Source: Gordonia tangerina (GTDB lineage: Bacteria > Actinomycetota > Actinomycetes > Mycobacteriales > Mycobacteriaceae). Taken from it: DNA of 64,000 nucleotides. The position numbers were made by a program, and so were the translations under genes. This document shows positions 1-8,030 of the stretch, in pieces. The stretch spans positions 18,188 to 82,187 of the forward strand of contig NZ_JAKGCU010000024.1 in the NCBI RefSeq assembly GCF_021556435.1, written 5' to 3'. Positions within the stretch are counted from its first letter, which is position 1; each line of letters begins with the position of its first letter. Below the pieces are notes generated by a model, which made no database searches, was not told the DNA's origin, and saw only the letters and a list, made by a program, of their open reading frames with translations.

Positions 1-1
1 G

Positions 2-769
2 CTGCGATTCGGCGCCGATATCTTCTGCCGCCACCTCCGTGAGGCGGCGAAAACACCAGAGGTTGACGACAACCTGGGTAATGCGTTTTCCGCCGTCGCG
101 GAGGCGTTTGAGACCCAGCCAGTGTATGACTGGGGCTTTCGGTGCTTCGCGGCTTCGTTCAGTGCGGAACGCGATCTGTTGTCGCAGTGGCGTGGGTACG
201 GTGGTGGCACAGGTGGGTTCGCTATTGGTTTCACGTGGGACGCCCTTGCAGGTCACACCTATGCGTTCCATCCCCAGTCAACCGCTATGGGAACGACCCC
301 ATTCCGGACCGAACTCCGCAAAGTGGGGTATGGCGAAGCGGAGGCTGAGAGGCGGGCGGAAGGCTTTGTGTCTTCTACTGTCGACCGCTGGAATTCTACG
401 GGAGCTCAGACAGTGATTCGTCGAGGCGACAGGCCACACGAACTCTTCTTGGCGGGCGAGCTTTTTCGGGAGGTTGCGACGATCAAGCATGAGGCTTTCG
501 CTGAGGAACAAGAATGGCGGTTGTGGGCAATCAGCGAAGCGAGATATCCGGTCAACGTGCGTCCGGGACGGTCAGGACTGGTGCCCTATCTCGAGGTTGG
601 CGTCAACCTTCGGATGGGCGGACAGTGTGTGCATCCCACGATCGGGGAGATAGTTGTTGGTCCCCACCCCGACAAGTCTGGGCAAGTAGCTGCCACCCGC
701 GAGTTTCTAAAGTCGCAGCAGCATGACCCACAGCTGGTCACGGCGTCAAATGTTCCGTTCCGCGGCTAG
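2..769 (+). CDS. DUF2971-like protein, 5' end cut off by window edge
   Basis: The reading frame is open from base 2 to a stop at 767-769, so the start lies outside the window; 255 residues are visible. The region around bases 122-240 reads WGFRCFAASFSAERD then SQWRGYGGGTGGFAIGF, the pattern I associate with DUF2971 proteins (a Cys-Phe-Ser-like strand, Asp, Gln-Trp-x-x-Tyr and a Gly-rich G-F-x-I-G-F strand). Function in that family is not settled; members are often found next to defence or mobile genes. It runs opposite to the conjugation operon and overlaps the end of the next minus-strand gene by about 30 bp, suggesting a later insertion. An internal ATG at 122 exists, but the coding pattern continues upstream of it. 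Confidence 0.6.
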   Translation: MRFGADIFCRHLREAAKTPEVDDNLGNAFSAVAEAFETQPVYDWGFRCFAASFSAERDLLSQWRGYGGGTGGFAIGFTWDALAGHTYAFHPQSTAMGTTPFRTELRKVGYGEAEAERRAEGFVSSTVDRWNSTGAQTVIRRGDRPHELFLAGELFREVATIKHEAFAEEQEWRLWAISEARYPVNVRPGRSGLVPYLEVGVNLRMGGQCVHPTIGEIVVGPHPDKSGQVAATREFLKSQQHDPQLVTASNVPFRG

Positions 770-1172
770 AGTCTGACTCCCGCAGCGCCGGGGTGTGCTG
801 TTGCGATGTCTTCGCATTGGAGGTCGATGCCAGACCAGTGGGTGAGCTGCTTCGCGGTGGGCGTCTGGACGTGCCGGTCCGTGTGCGCGAGTTACGTGGC
901 TGGGTGGTCATGGGTGTGAAGGTCAGGCGGTCGAGCGCGGCGGCAGGGGCATCGTTCTTTTTGGCTTGCTTGACCAGGTCGGCGAGTTCGATGAGTCGGC
1001 GGCGGTCCTCGGCGAGGAAGTCCTCACGGGTGGCGGCGATCTCGGCCGCCAACCGTGCGGCCGGTTCGAGTGCTTCGCGGCGGCGTCGTTGACGCTGTGC
1101 GAGGGCTTCGGCTTCGGCGGCGTCGGAGGCTTCGATTTCGGCGAGCAGATCGGTCGGGTCGTTCGATGTCAT
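738..1172 (-). CDS. Hypothetical basic, helical protein, last gene of the conjugation operon
   Basis: A 144-residue protein with a good ribosome site (AAAGGA, 8 bp before the ATG). Residues 10-75 are rich in Ala, Glu and Arg and look like one long helix or coiled coil (EALAQRQRRRREALEP). The second half is Ser/Thr/Arg-rich and probably disordered. No family is recognised. It lies downstream of the T4SS genes in the same direction, in a place where small accessory transfer or mobilisation proteins are often found; a DNA-processing accessory role is only a positional guess. The 3' end overlaps the convergent DUF2971-like gene. Confidence 0.55.
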   Translation of the reverse strand: MTSNDPTDLLAEIEASDAAEAEALAQRQRRRREALEPAARLAAEIAATREDFLAEDRRRLIELADLVKQAKKNDAPAAALDRLTFTPMTTQPRNSRTRTGTSRRPPRSSSPTGLASTSNAKTSQQHTPALRESDSSRGTEHLTP

Positions 1173-1246
1173 GTGGGTGTTCCTTTCCGTCCCTGTCGGG
1201 GTCGATGTGGGTTCGAGTCAGGGAGATGGTGTCTCGGGTGGGCGGT

Positions 1247-2188
1247 TCACATTCCGCGGCCGCGTTCGCGGTCGGCGCCCATCGTGGCGCCGGTGCGGGC
1301 GCGTGGTTGGCTGCGCGCACTGCTGGCGGTGGCGGCGCGCGGGTTGGTGGGGTGATCACGTGCTGCTCGTGCCGCGGCCTGCCCGGCCGGGGTTGTACTT
1401 GCCTGAGCGACTCGCTCGGAGCGGGTGGGCTCGGCGGTGGTGTAGCCCGCGGCCTGTGGGGTTGAGGCGTCGAGTGAGTCGGCGAGCTCCAGGTGTGCGG
1501 TGCTGTTGCGGTCGGCTATGGCGGCGCGATCGTCGGCGGCTTGCGCACCGCTGAGCAGGGCGGCGACCTGTGCGCCCTTCCGGTCGGTGGCGTCGCGGCC
1601 GTCGCTGGTCATGGTGGGGGGTTGGGCGGGTGCCCAGTACTCGGCCCGCGACTGGACGTAGCGTTCGGCGGCCTGCTGCGGTGTCATGCGCATCAGCTCG
1701 TCGGGGTCCAGGCCGTATTCGGCGAGCAGGTCGGTGAGGTTGTCGCGTACCCCGGCGGCGACTGCACTGTCGTCGGCGTAGCGGCCGGCCACGGCGAGCA
1801 ACCCCATCACTTCGTCCCCCTTGGCGCGTTCGGCCCACGCCCGGTCGTGGTCACGGTGCCCGAGCCGTGCGGGGTCGATGCGGTAGTCGGTGCGGATCTT
1901 GTCGACGAGGTCTTCCGGGCTGGCCTCCCGCCAGAAGTTCGCGTCGTGGCGGCCGAGGGCGAGCTCGCCGCGTGCGCGTTGCTGCACTGCGTGTGCGGAG
2001 GCCGCGATCTGTTCAGCGGTCTCCCCGGTCGGCATCGCGTGGTGGCCGAGTTGGTTGCGGCGGGCGGCGCGTCTGGCGGCGAGCTGCGCCCAGGACTGGA
2101 TCACTGAGGAACCGTGGGCGATCGCCACGGCGAGTGCGCGTTCCATGTTCTGTTCGAGTTCGCGGGATTCTTGTTCGTGTTCAGACAT
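1247..2188 (-). CDS. Hypothetical protein of the conjugation operon
   Basis: A 313-residue, mostly helical, charged protein with a clear ribosome site (GGGAG, 8 bp from ATG). Its N-terminus is acidic (MSEHEQESRELEQNMERAL), and the middle has conserved-looking aromatic positions (ANFWREASPEDLVDKIRTDY and YVQSRAEYWAP). The last 80 residues are low-complexity Ala/Thr/Arg-rich. It has no signal peptide or membrane segment, so it is cytoplasmic. I recognise no domain. Its position between the DUF4913 gene and the end of the operon suggests a role in DNA processing for transfer rather than in the envelope channel. Confidence 0.6.
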   Translation of the reverse strand: MSEHEQESRELEQNMERALAVAIAHGSSVIQSWAQLAARRAARRNQLGHHAMPTGETAEQIAASAHAVQQRARGELALGRHDANFWREASPEDLVDKIRTDYRIDPARLGHRDHDRAWAERAKGDEVMGLLAVAGRYADDSAVAAGVRDNLTDLLAEYGLDPDELMRMTPQQAAERYVQSRAEYWAPAQPPTMTSDGRDATDRKGAQVAALLSGAQAADDRAAIADRNSTAHLELADSLDASTPQAAGYTTAEPTRSERVAQASTTPAGQAAARAARDHPTNPRAATASSARSQPRARTGATMGADRERGRGM

Positions 2189-2203
2189 CGGTGGGTCTCC
2201 CTA

Positions 2204-2668
2204 TCAGCTGACGAGGTCGGGTGGGTGAATGCTCATCGCCGAGAGCAACTGCTGCTCGTAGACGTTGTCGGTGGGAAGCTCGGTCGCCGTGCGGTCGCTG
2301 TGGCCCTGGTCGGCCGAACACGCTTCGAACGCTCCGTCGGGGGCCATCAGCATCTTCATGTGGTAGTCGGCGTGATCGCGCCACCACGTACTCATCCCGG
2401 TCGCGGGGTCCAGGCGGAGCGCTTCGTAGGCCCGCCACAGCGCTTCGAGCCGCGAGACCGCTTCGGGATGTTCGAACCAGCGCGGGCACCACCGTCGGTC
2501 TTGTTTGTGGATGACCTTGCGGGCGTAGATCCGCACCAGGTGGGTGTCGACGAACTCATACACCGACTCAAACTCGGGCGCCGGCCCCTGCTCCTGTTCG
2601 GTGTCCTCGGAGCCGCTGTCGGCATCGACGTCGTCGAACTCCTCGTCGGCGAACAAGTCACTACTCAT
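2204..2668 (-). CDS. DUF4913 domain protein
   Basis: A 154-residue protein with an acidic N-terminus (about 35 residues) followed by a compact domain. Motifs at about 43-115 (RWCPRWFEHPEAVSRLEALW, then MSTWWRDHADYHM) fit the actinobacterial DUF4913 family, which I know from conjugative plasmids and integrative elements, usually next to relaxase or coupling-protein genes. Biochemical role unknown. The ATG at 2668 has a strong GGAGGG ribosome site 10 bp upstream. Its presence supports an actinobacterial conjugative element and hints that a relaxase gene lies nearby, beyond the left edge. Confidence 0.8.
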   Translation of the reverse strand: MSSDLFADEEFDDVDADSGSEDTEQEQGPAPEFESVYEFVDTHLVRIYARKVIHKQDRRWCPRWFEHPEAVSRLEALWRAYEALRLDPATGMSTWWRDHADYHMKMLMAPDGAFEACSADQGHSDRTATELPTDNVYEQQLLSAMSIHPPDLVS

Positions 2669-2734
2669 CGCTGTGTCCCTCCTTCGTGGGGTCGGTGACG
2701 TTCGGGGTGTCTCTTCGCTCGCTCGGCTCGCCTG

Positions 2735-2884
2735 TTAGTGCAGGGCCCATGCCCACACCGCCGTCGCGGCGATCAGCACGACGAACGTGACCACCGTCGC
2801 CTTCACCGACAGTCCGAGTGGATTGATTCCTCTGCGGGCACACCACATCTCGACTCGGCCTGTGCCGCCCGGCGGGGCGCTCAC
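2735..2884 (-). CDS. Small single-pass membrane protein
   Basis: A 49-residue reading frame starting with GTG at 2884. This start overlaps the stop of the upstream membrane protein as GTGA, a 4-bp overlap that usually means translational coupling. The N-terminal 28 residues are polar with two Cys (VEMWCARRGINPLG), and residues 29-48 form one hydrophobic helix (ATVVTFVVLIAATAVWAWAL). It fills the gap between the 157-residue membrane protein and the DUF4913 gene. Likely a small accessory component of the transfer apparatus; no family recognised. Confidence 0.65.
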   Translation of the reverse strand: MSAPPGGTGRVEMWCARRGINPLGLSVKATVVTFVVLIAATAVWAWALH

Positions 2885-3354
2885 CGCTCCTCACCCCCGG
2901 TCGAAGGCCGCACGGTGCTGCCTGGGACTGTCTGGGCTGGGGGCGGGTCGTTTCCGTAGCTGGGGCCACGGCGATGCACTGCCACACCGGCGGCCACGAC
3001 GACGCCGCCACCGGCCAGGGTCAGAGTCAGGCGCACCAACACCGGCGGAAACTCGACCAGCCACACCGTGACCAGCCACCCCGCGACCAGAGCCAGGGTT
3101 GTCGTCGCGGCTGTGATTCGGCCGCCCACGGTGCGGTCGTGGAGCCACTGCCAGACGGTCGTCACCGTCACGCCGGTCAAGAGGATGAGCACAGCGGTCA
3201 GCGTCGGCCACCGCCAGCCCAGGACGGCCCCGATCAGGCCCGTACCAATACCGGCCAGCGCCAGGCCGCTCGACCACGATCTCCAGGGTGTGGCCGAGGT
3301 GTCGCCGCCACGACTGCTCGTGTCGCCCGTGTGGTGGTGCGGCGTGGCGGTCAT
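2881..3354 (-). CDS. Four-helix membrane protein of the T4SS operon
   Basis: A 157-residue protein with a His/Ser/Thr-rich N-terminal tail, then about four hydrophobic segments (roughly residues 29-46, 51-68, 81-100 and 105-127) and a polar Pro-rich tail. Its ATG overlaps the stop of the coupling-protein gene by 4 bp (ATGA at 3351-3354), and its stop overlaps the next small gene. The arrangement indicates a polycistronic unit. No family recognised; probably an accessory inner-membrane protein working with the VirD4-like ATPase. Confidence 0.65.
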   Translation of the reverse strand: MTATPHHHTGDTSSRGGDTSATPWRSWSSGLALAGIGTGLIGAVLGWRWPTLTAVLILLTGVTVTTVWQWLHDRTVGGRITAATTTLALVAGWLVTVWLVEFPPVLVRLTLTLAGGGVVVAAGVAVHRRGPSYGNDPPPAQTVPGSTVRPSTGGEER

Positions 3355-5165
3355 GCTGCGTCTCCTGCAGGGGCGCGGCCCTCGGCCACTGCGGGTTCCT
3401 TAGCGTCGGGGCTGTATTCGGCCAGTGACTGCGTGATGAGGGCGGCGTAGGGCTTGTCCCACCACGGCACTGTTTGCAGGATCGTCGGCGGGTTGCCGGC
3501 GGAGAACAACAGCAGCCGACCTCGTGGCCACGATGCGAGGTCGCGGGCGGTGAAGATGTTTTCCAACGTGGTGTGGATCGACACCGATCGGCTACCACCG
3601 CCGCCGCCGCGGCCGGTGGAGTCGGAGATGTTGCGGGCTTGGCGGTAGTACTGGCCGGCGAGTTTGGCGAGGCTTTCCAGGTAGGCCGATTCGCGGACGT
3701 TGCCGCCGTAGATGTAGATGTTCGACGACGATTCGAGCAGCTTCATCGGGCGGTCGCCGAACACCCCGATCCCCTGGGACCACGACTGCAAGATCGTCAG
3801 GATGACGATGCCGCGCGACCCGAAGTGCGAGTACAGCTTCGGCAGATCAGGCCAGCGCACAACGTTGGCGGCCTCATCGAGTGCGCACAGCATCGGCACC
3901 GGCAACCGCCCGCCGGGTGAGTCGGTCGCGATGGCTTCGGCGGTCTTGGTGGCTGCCATGGTCAGGGCCGCCACGAGCGGGCCGACTGACCCGACACCTT
4001 CGCGTGAGAGGCAGTAGAGCGTTTCGCCGCGCTGCACGTAGCCGGCGAGGTCGAGCTCGGGCCGGTCATCGTCGGGGCCGGTGGGCGCCACCCACGGCCG
4101 CACGTTCCGGCCGCGGAGGCATTTGGCCATCTTGATTGCGGTACCCCAGATGCCGTCGGCCTGTTTGGCGGCATAGTTCAGCCGCGCGTTGAGCGCCTGG
4201 GCGATCAGCGGGTAGTCGTGCTCGTCGAGCACCGCAACTGCCTCGTGGCCGCGGTCACGCACCACGAGCCGCTCGTAGACGGTGGTGATCGGTTCACCCG
4301 CCAGCGCGGAGGCGAGGATGAGATTGGCCAGCAGGTCTTCGCCTTCGGGGTCGAAGTAGGGGTCTTTTTTGGCGTCCTGGCCGTCCTCGCCGGCACCGAA
4401 CAGCTGGGCGAGTTCCTCGGCGCGGGTCTCGTCGGTGACATAGCTCAGCGGATTCCAGAACCACCACGGTTGTTCGTTGGCAACGGCTTGCGGGTCGAAC
4501 ACCCACACCTGGCGGGTCGGGTTGCCGTGTTCGTCGCGGAACTCTCGCACCAGCCGGGTGTGGTCGAGGTTGCCGCGCTTGTTTTCGGTAGCCAGTACCG
4601 CACCGGGTGCTTCGCAGATCGCGGGAATGATCCGCGAGGTCGACTTACCCTGTCGCGGCCCCCAGATGTCGAGGTGCATGTCTTCCCATGACCCGTAGAC
4701 CGGTGTGCCGGCCAGCGTTGTGCCCAGCGGCACACCGATCATGGTGGTGAACGTGGCCGGTGCGGTCGCGTCGGTCACCCCGAGCGAGGCCGCTTTGGCG
4801 GTCACGGCTTTGCTCATCACCGAGGCGATGTCTTTGCCGTTGCCCAGATGCTGCTGCGCGGTGTCCACGCGGCTGCGCCGAGACCGGCGCCTGGACCACA
4901 CCCACACCCCGATACCGGCCACGATGGCCAGTGCGGTGCCCATCAGTGCCAGCCACACCGTCGCCGCGGTCGACCACCGCACCTTCCCGGTGGCCAGCTC
5001 GATCGCGGTCGCGAACGGATTTCCCGACACGGCCTGACCACCTGCCAGCCGCAGCGCCGCCCAGGTCGCGGTGCAGGCGAGAGCGAACACACCGATGCCG
5101 GCGAGGATCAGCCATTCCGGTCCGCCGCGGGCCGGTTCGGCGGCCTTGCCGGGTGTTGCGGCCAT
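3351..5165 (-). CDS. VirD4/TraG-type coupling ATPase (T4CP)
   Basis: A 604-residue protein with two N-terminal membrane helices (about 19-40 and 67-90) followed by a cytoplasmic P-loop ATPase. Walker A reads GPRQGKST at 169-176, preceded by MHLDIW as in TraG/VirD4 proteins. Walker B is PMLCALDEAANVVRW near residue 400, and a typical LTILQSWSQG segment follows. Coupling proteins are hexameric ATPases at the inner membrane that bring the relaxase-DNA complex to the secretion channel. The gene is fused by short overlaps to genes on both sides. The length fits actinobacterial TraG-like proteins. The presence of this class, not only an FtsK-like TraB, points to single-stranded DNA transfer. Confidence 0.9.
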   Translation of the reverse strand: MAATPGKAAEPARGGPEWLILAGIGVFALACTATWAALRLAGGQAVSGNPFATAIELATGKVRWSTAATVWLALMGTALAIVAGIGVWVWSRRRSRRSRVDTAQQHLGNGKDIASVMSKAVTAKAASLGVTDATAPATFTTMIGVPLGTTLAGTPVYGSWEDMHLDIWGPRQGKSTSRIIPAICEAPGAVLATENKRGNLDHTRLVREFRDEHGNPTRQVWVFDPQAVANEQPWWFWNPLSYVTDETRAEELAQLFGAGEDGQDAKKDPYFDPEGEDLLANLILASALAGEPITTVYERLVVRDRGHEAVAVLDEHDYPLIAQALNARLNYAAKQADGIWGTAIKMAKCLRGRNVRPWVAPTGPDDDRPELDLAGYVQRGETLYCLSREGVGSVGPLVAALTMAATKTAEAIATDSPGGRLPVPMLCALDEAANVVRWPDLPKLYSHFGSRGIVILTILQSWSQGIGVFGDRPMKLLESSSNIYIYGGNVRESAYLESLAKLAGQYYRQARNISDSTGRGGGGGSRSVSIHTTLENIFTARDLASWPRGRLLLFSAGNPPTILQTVPWWDKPYAALITQSLAEYSPDAKEPAVAEGRAPAGDAA

Positions 5166-5851
5166 CAGGCGACCTCGCTGCCCTGATCGGCGGCGAGCAG
5201 ATCGGTCAGCGACACCTCACGCCAGCCGCGGAACCCCGGCAGCCGGCACACTTCCAGGGCGGGATTGTCGGCGGCGTCGTCGACGACGTCGATGGTCACG
5301 AACACGTCGTGACGCAGGCAGTCGCGCTGCACCGATTCGAGGGTGACGCGGTGATTGGACACCACCAGCCGCAACCCGATCAGCTCATGCTGTGCGAGCT
5401 CGCGGGCCTGGCCGGCAAGGTAGACCGCTTTACGGGCGGCGGCGACGTCGGCGGCGTCCTGGTCATCGGCGGCGACCTTGTCGTTGTCGTGGAAATCGCC
5501 GTACCACGGGTCTTCCCCGTCGGCCGAGCACACCGCGAACGACGCCACCTCGCCGTCACCGGCGGCATACAGCACGATCTGCGGGGCGTTGCGGGCTTGC
5601 TGGTCCATCTGTTCCCATCGGGCATCGAAAGTGCGTTGGCGCACCGCGTCGTAGTCGATGTGAAGCTGTTTACGCAGCTCGGCCTTGAATTTGGCGAACA
5701 GTGATCCGGTGTCGATGCCGTTGGCTTTGGCCCACCCGAGAAGTTCGGTGTGGCTGGTCATCGCCGACAACTCTGAGGCGTTGTCGCGCACAGCATCTCG
5801 GGCGGTATCCCAGTCCTGCGCGTCGTTTCCGGTCTTCTTTGTGCGGCTCAT
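5165..5851 (-). CDS. Hypothetical cytoplasmic protein of the T4SS operon
   Basis: A 228-residue protein; I start it at the ATG at 5851 because GAGAGG lies 9 bp upstream, while a longer frame to 5953 has no ribosome site and reads as non-coding sequence. It begins MSRTKKTGNDAQDWDTARD and has a regular alternation of helices and strands, acidic in the middle (VAADDQDAADVAAARK). It has no signal peptide or membrane span and no recognised domain. Its stop shares one base with the coupling-protein start, so it is co-translated with that gene and probably acts at the cytoplasmic face. Confidence 0.65.
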   Translation of the reverse strand: MSRTKKTGNDAQDWDTARDAVRDNASELSAMTSHTELLGWAKANGIDTGSLFAKFKAELRKQLHIDYDAVRQRTFDARWEQMDQQARNAPQIVLYAAGDGEVASFAVCSADGEDPWYGDFHDNDKVAADDQDAADVAAARKAVYLAGQARELAQHELIGLRLVVSNHRVTLESVQRDCLRHDVFVTIDVVDDAADNPALEVCRLPGFRGWREVSLTDLLAADQGSEVA

Positions 5852-5886
5852 CGCTGTTCCTCTCGTGCGGTGGGATGTTGGGTCTG

Positions 5887-6513
5887 TTACTGCTGGGTGG
5901 TGATGGTGTCGAGTTGCCAACCGGTGGGCCCGCCAGCGCGGGCCACGACCCACACGGTCATCGGGGCGAGCTGCTCACCGGTCGGGGTCACCGTCTGGGT
6001 CACTGTCGCTACCCGGGCGGCGGTGGCGGCGGTGTCGGGGGGATGCTCATCGGAGAGCACCCGCGCTGATGCCTCGACCGTGGCGCGGATGGCTTTCCAC
6101 TGCGCCCACTGGGACCCGGTGATCGGGGCGAGCATCGACCACGATCCCGCGGCGGCGGCCCGGTAGCTGGGGGTGAGCAGGTCGGCGGCTCGGTCGGCGG
6201 CCGCGGCGGCCGGATCGGGGTCGGTGCCGCGGTAGCTGAAGACCTCCTCGAGCGCGGCGACGATCACCTGATCGGCCGTGCACAGCTGCCCGGTCGGGCA
6301 CGGCCGCGGCTGGTCGGTGGGTCCCGGCTGCATCCCTGGTGGAAGACTTGACGCGGCCGGCGGTGTCGTCGAGGTGGGTGGTGAGGTGCTGGTGTCGTCG
6401 CTCGCCGAGCACGATGCCAGGGCCACCACTGCGCCGCCGGCCAGGAGTGCTGCCGCGATTCGCCGGCGTGTCATCATCGCCGGGGGTGTGCGCAGAGGTT
6501 GAGATGTGTTCAC
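5887..6513 (-). CDS. Exported lipoprotein of the T4SS operon
   Basis: A 208-residue lipoprotein. The GTG start at 6513 has AAGGAAG 5-6 bp upstream; longer frames have no ribosome site. After a twin-Arg-rich n-region (MTRRRIAAALLAGG) comes a lipobox VVALASC, so the Cys would be lipidated and the protein held on the outer face of the membrane. A Pro/Thr/Ser linker leads to a domain with helices followed by Thr/Val-rich strands and a final GGPTGWQLDTI, an NTF2-like look seen in several T4SS periplasmic components (an inference from pattern only). Confidence 0.65.
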   Translation of the reverse strand: MNTSQPLRTPPAMMTRRRIAAALLAGGAVVALASCSASDDTSTSPPTSTTPPAASSLPPGMQPGPTDQPRPCPTGQLCTADQVIVAALEEVFSYRGTDPDPAAAAADRAADLLTPSYRAAAAGSWSMLAPITGSQWAQWKAIRATVEASARVLSDEHPPDTAATAARVATVTQTVTPTGEQLAPMTVWVVARAGGPTGWQLDTITTQQ

Positions 6514-6536
6514 GCAGGCTTCCTTTTCGTCGAGGC

Positions 6537-7727
6537 TTACTGGTTGGTCGGTGCCGGTCGAGTGGTGTCGATGCCGACGCCGAAGCGGCGGACGTACATG
6601 CCTTCGCCGCTCCATCCCGACAGCGGTTGGACCGCAACGGTCTGCCCGGATTGGGGGGCGTTGAGCAGCATGTCTCGGCCGTTGCGTTTGCCGTAGTAGA
6701 TGCCGACGTGATGTGAGCCTTCGGCCGAGGCACCGAAGTAGATGAGGTCGCCGGGCTGTTTCTGGTCGAGCGCAATGACTTGCCCGCGTGGGTCGCTGGC
6801 TTGGTTGCCGGTGTAGTGGCCGAGCTCGATGGTGCCGCCGGAGGCCTGATACACCGCGTACAGAGTGAGTCCGGAGCAGTCGAACCCGACCTTGTTGTAG
6901 TCGCCAAAGCTGTCAGCGACCCCGCCGTCGTGGATGCCTTTGGTGGGGCCGTCCTTGTTGCCGCCACCCCAGGCATACGGGGTGCCGATCCAGCGCATCG
7001 CTGCGGCGATCACCCGCTGACCGAAGCTGCCATCGAGCGGGCCGGTGTCGCCGCCGGGAGTCTCACACGACTCGGTACCGCCCTCGCCGGCGGCCGACGA
7101 CGCTCCAATAGCCAGATCGCCCAGCCGGGGTGTGACTGCGGCGATGACGTTTTCGGCCAGCGTTCGTTTGGTGGCATAGGCGTCAGGGACGCCGGAGCGT
7201 TCGACGGCCTGGGCCAGGGCGGCGGGGTCCATCGTGTCGTGGCCGCCGATGGAGTCGGCGGTGTCGTAGAACCAGTTGATCTGCCATACCGGGTCCATCA
7301 GTTTGGTGAGGTCGCCGCCGGCGTGCATCGACACCCGGATCTGGTGGGGTCCCACCGAGTCGTGGTCAGATCCTGCGCCGTCGTTGGGGTAGCTCGCCGA
7401 TGCGGGCACGTTGGTGTTGGACAGGTTGCGGTAGGTCGACTCGGTGGCCATGGCCATCGACTGCGACAAGATCACCGACTCGGTCTCGCCGCGTTGCTTG
7501 CCGATCGCGACACCGTTGGCCGCGAGCGTGAGTTGTTTCTCGTTGAGACCGGCCAGGGTGGCACCGCCCGCGTCGGTGACGCCCATCCCGTACTGGTTGG
7601 TGGTGGTCGGTGCGCAGTCGGTGACACCGGATCCGGACAGTACTGCCACCAGGGTGATGGTGGCGAGGATGACCGCGGCGAGCGCTGTGGCGATCGCCTT
7701 GCCGGCCGCACCGGACGCTTCGTTCAT
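6537..7727 (-). CDS. NlpC/P60 peptidoglycan hydrolase of the T4SS
   Basis: A 396-residue protein with an N-terminal membrane anchor (about 10-32). A middle segment (about 85-165) resembles the lysozyme-like modules that precede NlpC/P60 domains in Gram-positive conjugation hydrolases (SQSMAMATESTYRNLSN, then SVGPHQIRVS). The C-terminal NlpC/P60 domain runs from about 235, with catalytic Cys284 in GFDCSGL and His339/340 in GSHHVGIYYG. Such enzymes open the cell wall so that the transfer channel can cross it, comparable to TraG of pIP501 and CwlT. It sits between the lipoprotein and the HTH gene in the operon. Confidence 0.88.
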   Translation of the reverse strand: MNEASGAAGKAIATALAAVILATITLVAVLSGSGVTDCAPTTTNQYGMGVTDAGGATLAGLNEKQLTLAANGVAIGKQRGETESVILSQSMAMATESTYRNLSNTNVPASASYPNDGAGSDHDSVGPHQIRVSMHAGGDLTKLMDPVWQINWFYDTADSIGGHDTMDPAALAQAVERSGVPDAYATKRTLAENVIAAVTPRLGDLAIGASSAAGEGGTESCETPGGDTGPLDGSFGQRVIAAAMRWIGTPYAWGGGNKDGPTKGIHDGGVADSFGDYNKVGFDCSGLTLYAVYQASGGTIELGHYTGNQASDPRGQVIALDQKQPGDLIYFGASAEGSHHVGIYYGKRNGRDMLLNAPQSGQTVAVQPLSGWSGEGMYVRRFGVGIDTTRPAPTNQ

Positions 7728-7730
7728 CGG

Positions 7731-8030
7731 CTAGGACCCGCCCGAGGTTTCAGTGCGGCGGCGCAGCCGAGTCGTGAGCTGTGCGTTGAGTTCGGTGAGC
7801 ACCGCGAGTTTGGTGTGCAGTTCGGCCAGCGCCATCCGGTCCTCGCCGGACAGTGTCAGTTCGGGATGGGCAGCGCGCCACCAGTTGCGCACGGTGTGCG
7901 CGTGCACACCGATGTTGTCGGCGACCGTGCCGAATGCCTGGCTGCGGCTGATACCACCGTCGATCAACTGATCGGCGGCACCGACAGCGAGCTCTTTGAC
8001 CGCGTCGTCGGCGACCTCCCCTTTCTTCAT
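7731..8030 (-). CDS. Small helix-turn-helix protein
   Basis: A 99-residue basic protein with a helix-turn-helix at about 28-52 (SRSQAFGTVADNIGVHAHTV then RNWWR), like those in transposase OrfA and phage regulators, followed by a helical, possibly coiled-coil tail. The start has AGGAG upstream. The stop of this gene's neighbour (VirB4-like) overlaps its start by 4 bp. An HTH protein embedded among structural transfer genes could be an operon regulator or may bind the transfer origin; I cannot decide from sequence. Confidence 0.7.
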   Translation of the reverse strand: MKKGEVADDAVKELAVGAADQLIDGGISRSQAFGTVADNIGVHAHTVRNWWRAAHPELTLSGEDRMALAELHTKLAVLTELNAQLTTRLRRRTETSGGS